A stretch of 64,000 nt of DNA, taken from JBHIYN01 sp041984235. Its GTDB lineage: Bacteria; Pseudomonadota; Gammaproteobacteria; Ga0077536. Below, piece by piece: positions 17,901 through 26,371 of this stretch (its first letter is position 1; each line of letters starts with the position of its first letter). The stretch spans positions 1-64,000 of the forward strand of contig JBHIYN010000015.1 in the NCBI GenBank assembly GCA_041984235.1, read 5' to 3'. The translations under genes were made by a program, and so were the position numbers. Below the pieces are notes generated by a model. The model saw only the letters and a list, made by a program, of their open reading frames with translations. It ran no database searches and was not told the DNA's origin.

Positions 17901-18973
17901 TGGGTGCCGATGATGCGCTCGGCGCGGCCCTCGCTGTCCCGCTCGACAACGTGCCCACGCGTAAGGACGCTGATGTAGTGGCCATCGACGTGGCGCAGCC
18001 GATGCTCGGTCTCGAAATCGTCACGTTCGCCGCGGAGGGCGGGAATGACGGCGCTGCGCCCGCGCTCGACGTCGCCCGGGTGCAGAATGCGCCGCAGGTC
18101 ACCGCGGTGGGAGGTGATGGTTCCGGGCGGGTAGCCGAACATGGCATACCACTCGCGCGAGAAGGTAATGGTGTCGTCATCGGGCCGCCAGTCCCACAGG
18201 CCCTGGCGGCCGTTCTCCAGCGCGAACCTGAGTGCGGCCTCCTGCTCGCGTAGCTCGGAAATGTCGACATAGGTCCCGCGTACGCGCAGCACGCGGCCGG
18301 CAGCATCGCACTCGGCGGCCTGGCCGCGCACCAGCATGTGCATGTAGCTGCCGTCCGGCCGTCGGATGCGCTGCTCGACCTCGCAATGATCCGCTTCACC
18401 GCGCAGGTGCGCGAGCAGGGCCGCGCGCACCGCGGGGACGTCGTCCGGATGGGTGTTGGCAAGGAGCAGGCTGTCCGGCAGGCGGTTACCGGCCAGCGTG
18501 TGGGCGGTGCGTCCGACCCAGTAACCGTGCTCGGTGATCTCGCCACTGCGCACGTCCCACTCCCACAGGTTGAGCTTGCCGCGTTGCAGCGTAATCTCGA
18601 GCTGCCGGCGGCTGTCGGCGAGCTCGGCGCGCAGGCGATCCGACTCGTCGTCGGCACGCAGGGTCAGCAGGTAGCCGCCGGGCGCCGCCTGCAGGGTGCG
18701 GAGGTAGACCGCGTGCGGTGCGTGCGTGTCGCCGGCCAGCATGCCGCAGTAGGCACCATGCGGGTCATCGTGTCCGGCGTCGGCGTCGGCGAGGGGCACT
18801 ACCTCGCGCCAGTCGCAGCCGCCGGCATCGGCCGTGGTACGGCCGGTGAGCACCGCCGCGGCGGCATTGACGTAACGCACGCGCTGGCCGGCGTCGAGCA
18901 CGAGGATGCCGTCGGCGATCGCATCGAAGGCGACCTCGAAGCGCCGTTCGGCTTCCCGTACCTCGTCATCCAT
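14945..18973 (-). CDS. Multi-PAS/GAF diguanylate cyclase-phosphodiesterase (GGDEF-EAL)
   Basis: A 1342-residue soluble c-di-GMP protein. By eye: PAS domains at about 11-110, 130-240, 250-362 and 375-492; a GAF-like domain at 505-645; PAS at 657-770 and 782-898; GGDEF at 908-1075; EAL at 1092-1335. The cyclase motif GGDEF (989-993) is intact and a product-inhibition I-site RQED (980-983) lies five residues before it. The EAL motif is EVL (1121-1123), an accepted variant keeping the metal-binding Glu; DDFGIGYSS (1242-1250) and EGVES (1299-1303) are present, so phosphodiesterase activity is possible. No membrane segment was seen. The ATG at 18973 has GGGGGAG upstream; an earlier ATG at 18997 is possible. 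Confidence 0.9.
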   Translation of the reverse strand: MDDEVREAERRFEVAFDAIADGILVLDAGQRVRYVNAAAAVLTGRTTADAGGCDWREVVPLADADAGHDDPHGAYCGMLAGDTHAPHAVYLRTLQAAPGGYLLTLRADDESDRLRAELADSRRQLEITLQRGKLNLWEWDVRSGEITEHGYWVGRTAHTLAGNRLPDSLLLANTHPDDVPAVRAALLAHLRGEADHCEVEQRIRRPDGSYMHMLVRGQAAECDAAGRVLRVRGTYVDISELREQEAALRFALENGRQGLWDWRPDDDTITFSREWYAMFGYPPGTITSHRGDLRRILHPGDVERGRSAVIPALRGERDDFETEHRLRHVDGHYISVLTRGHVVERDSEGRAERIIGTHVDITELKLTEQRLIESRGLLETVIDAFPQRVFWKDSENRYLGANRLFARDAGVDDPEELVGRDAADIAWPETMDAAFDDDRRLLDDGAEKHVAKRRFKPVRGEAFWAETTKVPIRAPDGEVLGVLGMYDDVSERISREQQMQTVADAFTRVERSRLLVALTEAAATLSGAAYAYVARFNDERHDNARVTACFPADSALRGLEYETAGTPCARTAIHNSFFLERGAREAFPHDAMLRDWGIEAYAGRRLESSDGEPVGLFVLLFRRPIDDTASIGAVIDIFAARATAELERENTHTELRASEERLNAAIDGSGVAVWEWFPDDDRMHLVGAMFKSVALDSGTALFKRLHPDDRPRQSAALRNCFAGRAPYEYEGRIRALDGSWRWMLTRGHAMSRATDGRVTRMLGTVTDITDLKRAQSELENSQQFLQLVIDTVPQAIFWQDRDFRYRGCNQQFADLAGVSAPEVLVGRGDEELWWSSDAAPYRSDDLRLLGGEIEHMNIETELARPGGETRWVDLIKVPMRDAHGHTIGVLGALHDITVRKQAEQAAQHLARFDVLTDLPNRRYFSERLEACLAAASRHRRKGALLFIDLDQFKHINDTLGHSIGDALLQAVADRLRNVTRQEDMVARLGGDEFVVLLPEIASELESCAQQARLVADKIHETLGQPFQFEHHQFHITPTIGITLFPEHDKSVDDVLKEADTAMYSGKADGRNVTRFFRREMEEAAQQRLRIEADLRKALVREEFELYFQPQVDRAGDVTGAEVLLRWHHPEHGSIPPGKFIPVAEERGLIVDIGRWILDAAFDRLKAWTDAGIDSGDLAINVSSRQFRAEDFVGDVERLLVLHRIPPHRVVFEITESTVIEDVEATIAIMERLRRVGIRFAIDDFGIGYSSLSYLKRLPIDQLKIDRSFIADIGRDQNDEVICQTIVAMSQHLRLETIAEGVESQEQYNFLSRLRCNGYQGYLFLPPSPESEFLRFCASRPGL

Positions 18974-19138
18974 TGCTGGCGTGCTCCCCCTGGCCATGAT
19001 GGGGCCTGCGGCGTGCTGTCTGCCGACCGGGTCGCCGGCGGCCGACCACGGCGCGGTGCCGCCCCGGACCGGGACCTCCCGCACTGTGTCGGCCGCCGGC
19101 GTGCGCACTTGAACGGTGCACCCTCTGCGGCATGGCGC

Positions 19139-20335
19139 TCATGCGGTGCCGAACGCGCCTTCCTCGCGCAGACGCGCGATGGTCGCGGCGTCGTAGCCGA
19201 GCACGCCGCCGAGAATGGGGGCGGCGTGCTCGTCGAAATGCGGCGGTGGTGCCGGATCGTGCCGTTCGGCGGCGTCGCCGCCGATGGCGAGGCTGCGCAC
19301 GCCGCGCAGACGCTGGCCGTCGCGGGCGCCGCTGAGCACCTGGCGCGCGGCGCCGGGCTGGCTGAACACGGCGGCCATGTCGTTGACGAAGCCGAACGGG
19401 ACGTGCGCCTTGGTCAGCCGCGCGGCGAGCTCTGCGGACGCCAGTTTCGCCGCCCTTTCACGCAGCGTCGTCAGCAGGGCTTCGCGGTTGCGCACGCGCT
19501 GCTGGCCGCTGGCATAGTGCGGGTCGCTGGCCAGTTGCGGCACTTCCAGCGCCGCCACCAGCTCGCGATACTGGCGCTCGGTGGCGGCGGCGATGACCAG
19601 CTCGCGCGCATCGGCGCAGGCCAGGATCGACCCGTAGGGCACGATGTTGGGATGCTCGGAGCCCATGCGCCGGGGCACCTGGCCGGCGACCAGGTAATTG
19701 GTCGCCTGGTTGGCGAGCGAGGCGAGGCCGGCATCGAGCAGGGACACGGTCACGTGCGAGCCGCCGCCGCCGCGCTCGCGCTTGAGCAGGGCCAGCAACA
19801 GGCCTTCCTTGAGCTGGTGCGCGGCGAGCAGGTCGATCAGCGCCACCGGCATCTTGGTCGGCGGGCCGTCGGGCTCGCCGTTGAGGTAGGTGAAGCCGGC
19901 TTCCGCCTGCAGGATGGCGTCGAAGCCGGGCCGCGGGTCGTCACCGCCGTAGGCGCTGATCTGGCCGTAGATGAGCGCCGGGTTGAGCGCGGACAGGGTC
20001 GCGTAATCGAGGGCCAGCTTGAGCTCGTCGCCCGGTTTGAAGCTGGCCACGACGATGTCCGCGCGCGCCGCGAGCGCATGGGCGACCGAGCGCCCGGCCG
20101 GCTTGCTGAAGTCGCAGGCGAGGGATTCCTTGCCCCAGTTGGCGCAGGAGAAGTAGGCCGAGATGTCGCTGTCGTCCGGCTCCGAAGCGAGCTTCCAGGC
20201 GCGCGTCGCGTCGCCGCCGGTATGCGGGTTCTCGAGCTTGATGACGCGTGCGCCGAGCTCGGCGAAGAACATGGTGGTGGTCGGCCCGGCCAGGATGTTG
20301 GCGAGCTCGAGGACGATGAAATTGCGATCGAACAT
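19139..20335 (-). CDS. Family III (CaiB/BaiF) CoA transferase
   Basis: A 398-residue CoA transferase of the formyl-CoA/carnitine-CoA transferase family. The N-terminal VLELANILAGPTTTMFFAELGA block, KLENP and the RPGFD segment with Asp139 (the acyl-anhydride-forming aspartate) are present, then a large linker and the C-terminal domain. It should move CoA between an acyl-CoA and a free acid without ATP. It stands alone, divergent from a nitronate monooxygenase gene 81 bases away and separated from the c-di-GMP gene by 165 bases. Assignment is firm; substrates unknown. Confidence 0.88.
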   Translation of the reverse strand: MFDRNFIVLELANILAGPTTTMFFAELGARVIKLENPHTGGDATRAWKLASEPDDSDISAYFSCANWGKESLACDFSKPAGRSVAHALAARADIVVASFKPGDELKLALDYATLSALNPALIYGQISAYGGDDPRPGFDAILQAEAGFTYLNGEPDGPPTKMPVALIDLLAAHQLKEGLLLALLKRERGGGGSHVTVSLLDAGLASLANQATNYLVAGQVPRRMGSEHPNIVPYGSILACADARELVIAAATERQYRELVAALEVPQLASDPHYASGQQRVRNREALLTTLRERAAKLASAELAARLTKAHVPFGFVNDMAAVFSQPGAARQVLSGARDGQRLRGVRSLAIGGDAAERHDPAPPPHFDEHAAPILGGVLGYDAATIARLREEGAFGTA

Positions 20336-20416
20336 GGCGGCAGCCGAGGTTGCGGGGGCGCCGATTGTAGCCGAGGCGGTGCTGGGCGCGGGCCGCCCGA
20401 CGCGCGACAATGGGGC

Positions 20417-21385
20417 ATGACGACCAGCCCGTCTTCCGCGGCGTTGTGCCGGCTGCTCGGCAGCCGCCACCCGCTGTTGCTCGCACCCATGGCCGGGGTC
20501 GCCGGGGGCGCGCTGGCGGCGGCGGTCAGCGCGGCCGGCGGCCTCGGCCTGGTCGGCGGCGGTTACGGCGATCCGGAATGGGTCGGCGCCGAGCTCGACG
20601 AGGCCGACGGTGTCGCGGTCGGGATCGGCTTCATCGCCTGGCGTTTGCGCGATGCCGCGGGCGTGCTCGATCTCGCGCTGGCGCGGCGTCCGCGCGCGGT
20701 GCTGCTGTCCTTCGACGACATCGCCCCGTGGGCGGCGCGGATCCAGGCGGCCGGCGCGCGCCTGATCGCCCAGGTGCAGAGCGTGGCGCAGGCGCGCGCC
20801 GCGGCCGGGGCCGGTGCCGAGGTGATCGTCGCGCAGGGCGCCGAGGCCGGTGGCCACGCCGGCCGGCGCGGCAGCCTGGCGCTGCTGCCGGCGGTGGTCG
20901 ACGCCGTGGCGCCGCTGCCAGTGGTGGCGGCCGGCGGCATTGCCGATGGTCGCGGACTCGCCGCCGCGCTGCTGCTCGGCGCGGCCGGCGCCATGCTCGG
21001 CACGCGTTTCTACGCCAGCCGTGAGTCACTTGCCCACCCGCAGCTCAAGCAGGCCGCGCTCGCGGCCGGCGGCGACGACACCGTGCGCAGCGCGGTGTTC
21101 GACCGGCTGCGCGGCTGGCACTGGCCACCAGGCTACGCGCTGCGCACGCTGGCCAACGACACCACGCGCCGCTTCGCCGCCGACCCGCTCGCGTTCGAGG
21201 CGGCCATGGCCGACGAGCGTGAGCGTTTCGCCGCGGCCAGCGCCGCCGGCGCGGCCGGCGAAGCGGCCGTCATCGTCGGCGAGGCGGTCGACCTGGTCGA
21301 CGACCTGCCGCCGGCCGCGGCCATCGTCGAGCGCATCATGGGCGAGGCGCGCGCCGCGCTGGGCGCCGCGCCGGGGCTGTTATAG
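20417..21385 (+). CDS. Nitronate monooxygenase family protein, second copy
   Basis: A 322-residue FMN-binding TIM-barrel protein. APMAGVAGGALAAAV (23-37), the QGAEAGGH motif with His147, and VAAGGIADGRG/GTRFYASRES segments place it in the nitronate monooxygenase family. It is shorter and more Ala-rich than the homologue at 12984-13964 and lacks its substrate-side insertions, so the two are distant paralogues. Starts at ATG 20417; its last six bases overlap the convergent SoxYZ-like gene. Activity on nitronates is assumed only from family membership. Confidence 0.82.
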   Translation: MTTSPSSAALCRLLGSRHPLLLAPMAGVAGGALAAAVSAAGGLGLVGGGYGDPEWVGAELDEADGVAVGIGFIAWRLRDAAGVLDLALARRPRAVLLSFDDIAPWAARIQAAGARLIAQVQSVAQARAAAGAGAEVIVAQGAEAGGHAGRRGSLALLPAVVDAVAPLPVVAAGGIADGRGLAAALLLGAAGAMLGTRFYASRESLAHPQLKQAALAAGGDDTVRSAVFDRLRGWHWPPGYALRTLANDTTRRFAADPLAFEAAMADERERFAAASAAGAAGEAAVIVGEAVDLVDDLPPAAAIVERIMGEARAALGAAPGLL

Positions 21386-22183
21386 GGGCAGCTTCTCGCT
21401 CCAGGTGTTGCCCTTGGTATCGGCGATCTCGGCGGTCAGCTCGCCCTTCGCGCCGGGATCGAGGAAGAAGCGGAAGCTCGGATCCTCGCTCACCGAGATG
21501 CCGGTCTCGGCCGTCATCACCGGCTCGCCGTTGAGCAGCACGCGGATGCTCTTGACGTAATGTGCCGGGCGCACGGCGTAGATCTTGTAGTCCATCTGCA
21601 TGCCGGTGAAATTGGGATGGCGCACGCGCAGCTGGGTGGGTATGCCGTGCGCGTCGTCGGCCTCGCCGACCGTGCGCAGGGAAATCCTGCCGAGCCCGTC
21701 CATTGCTTTCTTGTAGTCGATGGCGATGGGGATGGCGCAGCCGCCCTGCGCCTTGACGAAGGTTTTCGCCATGTAATGCTCGCCGGTATTGAGCACGGCG
21801 ATGGCGCGTACGTCGGTATAGCGGTCGATGCGGATGCGCAGCGCCAGGTCGGCAGAGCCGCTCGCCGGGGTGAAGGTGAAGGTGCCGACCCTGGGCTCCG
21901 GGTTGGCATCGACGAAGAGGTGGATGGTCTCGATGTAGCGCTCCGGCGTCTGCGCCATGAGCGCCTTGATCCGCACCGGGGTGACCGCCGCGTCTTCCGA
22001 GCGATACGGCGCGGTGAGCTCGATGACGCTGTTGTCCTCGACGATCTCGGTGTCCGGGAAATGATGCGGCCTGAGCAGGGTTTCCCACACGTCGGCGGTG
22101 GACTGCTGGGCACCCGCGGGCCGGGCGGCGACGAGCGCCAGCAGTGACAGGACGCACAGCACGGCAGGACGGATGGCGGACAT
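21380..22183 (-). CDS. SoxYZ-like carrier protein, periplasmic
   Basis: A 267-residue exported protein with a signal peptide (1-25, cleavage near AGAQQ). The first half resembles SoxY and the second SoxZ in one chain, as in the quinoprotein-dehydrogenase-associated SoxYZ-like carriers (TIGR04557). The conserved cysteine is Cys149 in a VKAQGGCA segment, so the SoxY-type GGC is internal rather than C-terminal; the SoxZ part has RHPNFTGMQMD. In thiosulfate oxidation the cysteine carries the sulfur substrate; in this family the role is unproven. No PQQ dehydrogenase, cytochrome or other sox gene is nearby. GGGGAG precedes the ATG. Confidence 0.75.
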   Translation of the reverse strand: MSAIRPAVLCVLSLLALVAARPAGAQQSTADVWETLLRPHHFPDTEIVEDNSVIELTAPYRSEDAAVTPVRIKALMAQTPERYIETIHLFVDANPEPRVGTFTFTPASGSADLALRIRIDRYTDVRAIAVLNTGEHYMAKTFVKAQGGCAIPIAIDYKKAMDGLGRISLRTVGEADDAHGIPTQLRVRHPNFTGMQMDYKIYAVRPAHYVKSIRVLLNGEPVMTAETGISVSEDPSFRFFLDPGAKGELTAEIADTKGNTWSEKLPL

Positions 22184-22250
22184 GTGAAGCTCCCCGGAAG
22201 CGAGCCCCGAGTGTAACCGAGGCGGGTAGACGATGCCTTCGGTGCGCGCC

Positions 22251-23123
22251 TCAGGCGCGGCGCAGCATCTCGAACAGCGCCGCCAGCTCGTCGTCGCCGT
22301 AACCCGAAGTGAGGGCCTTTTTCATCGTCTGCATGAGACCGTCGACCAGGCGCGTATCGACCTCGATGTCGTGGCTCGCACGCTGTACGTGGCGCAGGGC
22401 GGCGGCGTGCGCGCTGAGCCCGGTCTCGCTGCCGGCGTACTGCTCGCGCGGGATCATGGACCGTGCCTGGTCCGCGGTCGCGGTGAAGCGCGGTGCCATC
22501 GCCTTGACCAGGTAGAAGTACTCGGCCAGAGGCACGCGCTCGGCATCGCACAGCGCCGCGCCCTGCAGCATGGCGGTGGCGGCGCCGTAGTAGTAGGCGA
22601 GCAGGGCGCAGTGCAGGGTGGCGGCGGCGCCGATGTCGTCGCCAGCGTAGCGGTTGATGCCACCCAACAGGTCGAGGATCGCGCGCTGAAGCTGCCAGGC
22701 GTCCTCGTCACCGGCGCATAGCACGATCGCATCCGGCTCACCCAGCGCGCCCGCGTGGGTGAGCAGCGCGGCGTCGAGGTAGTGCATGCCGTGCATGGCC
22801 GTCCACGCCTGCAGGGTGCGCGCATCGGTCGCCGTGCCGCTGCCGAGCTGCAGCAGGGTCCGGCCGGCGAGCGAGGTCTGCGTGGCGGCCGCGTCCAGCA
22901 CCTCGAGGCCGGCACCGTAGGTACTGAGGGCGAGCACGATGAGATCGCCGGCCGCGCACGCAGCGGCGGCGTTGAGGCCGAGCGCCGCGCGGCCTTCGAA
23001 GGCCTGCGCTTTCGACGGCGTGCGGTTCCACACCGTGAGCGGCACGCCGGCGGCGGCGAAGCGCTCAGCCACGGCGCGGCCGAGGCGGCCGAGGCCGATG
23101 ACCGATGTCGTCGGATGGCTCAC
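22251..23123 (-). CDS. NAD(P)-dependent oxidoreductase, 3-hydroxyisobutyrate dehydrogenase/imine reductase-like
   Basis: A 290-residue beta-hydroxyacid dehydrogenase superfamily protein. The Rossmann motif VIGLGRLGRAVAERF opens the chain and VWNRTPSKA follows, favouring NADP(H) because of Arg after Asn. The C-terminal half is helical with an LAYYYGAATAMLQGA core. The usual catalytic lysine of 3-hydroxyisobutyrate dehydrogenase is not evident at its expected place, which favours the imine-reductase-like branch. The start is GTG at 23123, 23 bases after the stop of the thiolase gene, so the two form an operon. A more canonical homologue is at 48066-48944. Confidence 0.75.
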   Translation of the reverse strand: MSHPTTSVIGLGRLGRAVAERFAAAGVPLTVWNRTPSKAQAFEGRAALGLNAAAACAAGDLIVLALSTYGAGLEVLDAAATQTSLAGRTLLQLGSGTATDARTLQAWTAMHGMHYLDAALLTHAGALGEPDAIVLCAGDEDAWQLQRAILDLLGGINRYAGDDIGAAATLHCALLAYYYGAATAMLQGAALCDAERVPLAEYFYLVKAMAPRFTATADQARSMIPREQYAGSETGLSAHAAALRHVQRASHDIEVDTRLVDGLMQTMKKALTSGYGDDELAALFEMLRRA

Positions 23124-23146
23124 CGTTTGCTGCCCTTGATGCGCGC

Positions 23147-24328
23147 TCAGGCCGCGCGCTCGTAGAGCGTGACCACGCAGCAGCCGCCGAGGCCGATGTT
23201 GTGCTGCAGGGCGATGCGTGCGCCGTCGACCTGGCGTTCGCCGGCTTCGTCGCGCAGGTGCCAGTTGAGCTCGGCGCACTGCGCCAGGCCGGTCGCGCCG
23301 AGCGGATGGCCCTTGGAGATCAGGCCGCCCGACGGGTTGACCACGTACTTGCCGCCGTAAGTGTTGTCGCCGTCCTCGATGAGGCGCTCGGCGGTGCCCT
23401 CCGGGGTCAGACCCAGGGCCTCGTAGTTGAGCACCTCGTTGGTGCTGAAGCAGTCGTGCAGCTCGATCACGCGCACGTCCTCCGGGCCGATGCCGGCGGC
23501 CTCGTAGACCTGGGCGGCGGCGGCACGCGACATGTCGTAGCCGACCGTTGCCATCAGGCTGTCGCCGAAGGTGCTGGCCGTGTCGGTGGTCATGGCCTGG
23601 GCCGCGATGCGCACGCGCGGGGTGACGCCATGGCGGCGGGCGAAGTCGTCGGAGCAGAGCACTGCTGCCGCGGCGCCGCAGGTTGGCGGGCAACACTGGA
23701 AGCGGGTCACCGGGTCGCAGATGCTGGGGCTGGCCATGACCTCTTCCAGCGACAGCGGATCGCGGAACACCGCGTTCGGGTTGCGCGCCGCGTGCTGGCG
23801 TGCCTTGACCGTGATGCGCCCGAAGGTCTCCGGTTTGGCGCCGTACTTCTCCATGTACTCGCGGCCGGCGCCGCCGAACAGCAGTGGCGCCATCGGCACC
23901 TGGCTGTCGCCGTACTTGGCGATGGCGACGTCGGTGAATTTCTCCAGCGGCGCGGGCCGGTCGGGGAACACGTACCCCAGCGCACCCGGCGCCATCTGCT
24001 CGAAGCCGAGCGCCAGCGCACATTCGACCATCCCCGACTCCACCGCCTGGCGCGCCAGGTAGAGCGCACTGGAGCCGGTGGCGCAGTTGTTGTTGACGTT
24101 GAATACCGGGATACCGGTCATGCCGATGTCGTAGACCACGCGCTGGCCGGCGGTGCTGTCGCCGTAGACGTAGCCGACGTAGGCCTGCTCGACGGCGTCG
24201 TAAGGAATGCCGGCGTCGGCGAGGACGCGGCGCCCCGCGTCGGCGCCCATCACGGTGTACGGCTCGGCGTGCTTGGGGGTCTTGAACGGCGTCATGCTGA
24301 CGCCGATGACGTTCACGTTGCGTTGCAT
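23147..24328 (-). CDS. Thiolase, SCPx/lipid-transfer type
   Basis: A 393-residue thiolase-fold enzyme. The nucleophile is Cys82 in NNNCATGSSAL; HDCFSTNE and SKGHPLGATG carry the catalytic histidines; the C-terminal HNIGLGGCCVVTLYER segment is typical of SCPx-type thiolases (sterol-carrier-protein X group) that cleave branched or steroid-side-chain 3-ketoacyl-CoAs. It is missing the fused SCP2 domain, which in bacteria is usual. The start at 24328 is ATG, divergent from an LLM gene. It is co-transcribed with the downstream dehydrogenase. Likely last step of a beta-oxidation-like branch. Confidence 0.88.
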   Translation of the reverse strand: MQRNVNVIGVSMTPFKTPKHAEPYTVMGADAGRRVLADAGIPYDAVEQAYVGYVYGDSTAGQRVVYDIGMTGIPVFNVNNNCATGSSALYLARQAVESGMVECALALGFEQMAPGALGYVFPDRPAPLEKFTDVAIAKYGDSQVPMAPLLFGGAGREYMEKYGAKPETFGRITVKARQHAARNPNAVFRDPLSLEEVMASPSICDPVTRFQCCPPTCGAAAAVLCSDDFARRHGVTPRVRIAAQAMTTDTASTFGDSLMATVGYDMSRAAAAQVYEAAGIGPEDVRVIELHDCFSTNEVLNYEALGLTPEGTAERLIEDGDNTYGGKYVVNPSGGLISKGHPLGATGLAQCAELNWHLRDEAGERQVDGARIALQHNIGLGGCCVVTLYERAA

Positions 24329-24492
24329 AGCGTCCTCCGGGGGCGCGGTCGGGGGCGCAATTATCGGAAATCCCGGCGCGAGCGTCGACGCGTGCGTCGC
24401 CCGCTTGCAGCAGCGCGCGCTCCCGGCCTAGCATCACGGGCACCGGCGCGCACCTGACGTCACGCGGCCGCAATCATCCGGGAGTGAATACC

Positions 24493-25338
24493 ATGGTAGC
24501 CAGCGGCGTGATGATCTTTGCCACCGACCAGTCGATGCAGCCGGTCGACCTGGCGCGCGAGGTCGAGGCGCGCGGACTCGACTCGCTGTTCGTGCCCGAG
24601 CACACCCACATTCCACTGGACACCGTTTCGCCGTTCTTTCCTGACGGCAAGGTACCGCCGCCGTACCGCCGCACCTACGATCCCTTCGTCGTGCTCGGGG
24701 CCTGCGCGGCGGTGACCGAACGCATTCGCCTCGGCACCGGCATCTGCCTGGTCTCGCAGCGGCACCCGATCACCCTGGCCAAGGAGGTCGCCACCGTCGA
24801 TCGCATGTCCAACGGCCGCTTCATCTTCGGCATCGGCGCGGGCTGGAACAAGCCCGAGATCGAGAACCACGGGGTCGAGTTCGCCCAGCGCTGGCGGGTG
24901 GTGCGCGAGCGCATCCTCGCCATGAAGACGATCTGGAGCGAGGACGAGCCCGAGTTCCACGGCGAGTTCGTCGATTTCGACAAGATGTGGTCCTACCCCA
25001 AGCCGGTGCAGGCCGGCGGCCCGCCGATCTGGATCGGGGCCAATTCGAAGTTCGCGGCGGACCGGGTCGCCGAGTACGCCGACGGCTGGCTGCCGGTGGG
25101 CGGCCGCGCCGGCGGCGGCAGCATCGAGCAGTTACGCGAAGCCTGCAGCAGGCGCGGCCGACGCTTCGAGGACATCACCCTGGCCCATTTCTATCCGCCG
25201 CTGGACGAGGCCGAGGTGCGCAAGCTGCTGGCGCAGGGCTATTCGCATCTCATTTTCGGTCTGCCGTCCGACACCCGCGACAAGGTCTTGCCGGTGCTCG
25301 ACCAGGTTGCGGCGCTGGCGGCGAAGCTGCGCCAGTGA
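24493..25338 (+). CDS. LLM class F420-dependent oxidoreductase, TIGR03619-like
   Basis: A 281-residue luciferase-superfamily protein. VEARGLDSLFVPEHTHIP, RIRLGTGICLVSQRHP, LAKEVATVDRMSNGRFIFGIGAGWN and GGPPIWIGANS are the standard LLM blocks in order; the HTHIP and GAGWNKPE forms are those of actinobacterial F420-dependent oxidoreductases. The ATG at 24493 has GGGAG about ten bases upstream; the GTG at 24484 is too close to it. It heads an operon with SrkA and a small membrane protein and is divergent from the thiolase gene. Whether the organism makes F420 is not shown here. Confidence 0.87.
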   Translation: MVASGVMIFATDQSMQPVDLAREVEARGLDSLFVPEHTHIPLDTVSPFFPDGKVPPPYRRTYDPFVVLGACAAVTERIRLGTGICLVSQRHPITLAKEVATVDRMSNGRFIFGIGAGWNKPEIENHGVEFAQRWRVVRERILAMKTIWSEDEPEFHGEFVDFDKMWSYPKPVQAGGPPIWIGANSKFAADRVAEYADGWLPVGGRAGGGSIEQLREACSRRGRRFEDITLAHFYPPLDEAEVRKLLAQGYSHLIFGLPSDTRDKVLPVLDQVAALAAKLRQ

Positions 25339-25342
25339 ACGC

Positions 25343-26365
25343 TTGAGCGCGTCGCCGGACAACGGACCGGCGGCGGGCAGCGGTCATCCCTTCGACCGCC
25401 TGGGGCCGGACTTCATCCTCGACGCGGTGGAGGCGCAGGGCTTCGCCTGCGACGGTCGCCTGCTGGCCCTGAACAGCTACGAGAATCGCGTCTACCAGGT
25501 CGGCCTGGAGGCGGCCGAGCCGCTGGTGGCGAAGTTCTACCGGCCCGGGCGCTGGAGTGACGCGGCGATCGCCGAAGAGCACGCCTTCTGCAGCGAACTG
25601 GAGCGGCAGGCCCTGCCGGTGGTGGCGCCGCTGGCCGCTGCCCGCGGCGCTACCCTGCACCACGCGGACGGTTTCCGTTTCGCGCTTTACCCGCGCCGTG
25701 GTGGTCGTGCGCCGGAGTTCGATCGCGCCGACAGCCTGCGTACCATGGGGCGCTGCCTGGCGCGCATGCACACGGTGGGCAGCGCGCGGCATTTTGAACA
25801 TCGCCCGGCCATCACGCTGGAGCGCTTCGGTACGGCCAGCGTCGACTACGTGCTGGCACATTGCCTGCCGGCGGATCTGCACGCGGCCTACGCGAGCCTG
25901 GCGCGGGACCTGCTCGGCCGGGTTGAGACGTGCCTGCGGGCGTGCGAGGGGGTGCGTTACATTCGCGTGCACGGCGATTGCCATGCCGGTAACGTGCTGT
26001 GGCGCGACGATGCGCCGCATTTCGTCGATTTCGACGATGCCTGCATGGCACCGGCGGTACAGGACTTGTGGATGCTGCTGTCGGGCCATCCCGAGGAGCA
26101 GCGCGCCCAGCTCGACGCCGTGCTCGAGGGCTACCACGAGTTCGCCGATTTCGATTACCGCGAGCTCGCGCTGGTCGAGGCCCTGCGTACGCTGCGCATG
26201 CTGCACTACGCGGCGTGGCTGGCGCGGCGCTGGAGCGACCCCGCCTTCCCGCAGGCGTTTCCCTGGTTCAACACGCAGGCTTACTGGGAGCGCCACGTGC
26301 TCGAGCTGCGCGAGCAGCTCGCCGCCCTGGGCGAGACGTTCGCGGTCGACGCCGGCGCGTACTGA
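25343..26365 (+). CDS. srkA: SrkA/RdoA-type stress response serine/threonine kinase
   Basis: About 340 residues of the YihE/RdoA/SrkA family, an aminoglycoside-phosphotransferase-like Ser/Thr kinase that in E. coli counters stress-induced death. HPFDRLGPDFILDAVE and LALNSYENRVYQVG (42-55) are family hallmarks; Lys64 is the likely ATP-binding lysine, VHGDCHAGN (209-217) the catalytic loop and DFDD (229-232) the magnesium-binding motif. No ATG is available; TTG at 25343 is the likeliest start (TTG at 25307 would overlap the upstream gene). It lies four bases after the LLM gene and six before a small membrane protein gene. Confidence 0.85.
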   Translation: MSASPDNGPAAGSGHPFDRLGPDFILDAVEAQGFACDGRLLALNSYENRVYQVGLEAAEPLVAKFYRPGRWSDAAIAEEHAFCSELERQALPVVAPLAAARGATLHHADGFRFALYPRRGGRAPEFDRADSLRTMGRCLARMHTVGSARHFEHRPAITLERFGTASVDYVLAHCLPADLHAAYASLARDLLGRVETCLRACEGVRYIRVHGDCHAGNVLWRDDAPHFVDFDDACMAPAVQDLWMLLSGHPEEQRAQLDAVLEGYHEFADFDYRELALVEALRTLRMLHYAAWLARRWSDPAFPQAFPWFNTQAYWERHVLELREQLAALGETFAVDAGAY

Positions 26366-26371
26366 GACGCC

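Noticed and set aside
18338..20416. Long plus-strand frame running into the second nitronate monooxygenase
   Set aside because: It is antisense to the c-di-GMP and CoA-transferase genes; the real start is the ATG at 20417.
23124..24473. Minus-strand frame continuing upstream of the dehydrogenase at 22251-23123, as a fusion
   Set aside because: It is the shadow of the thiolase gene; the dehydrogenase has its own GTG start and Rossmann motif.
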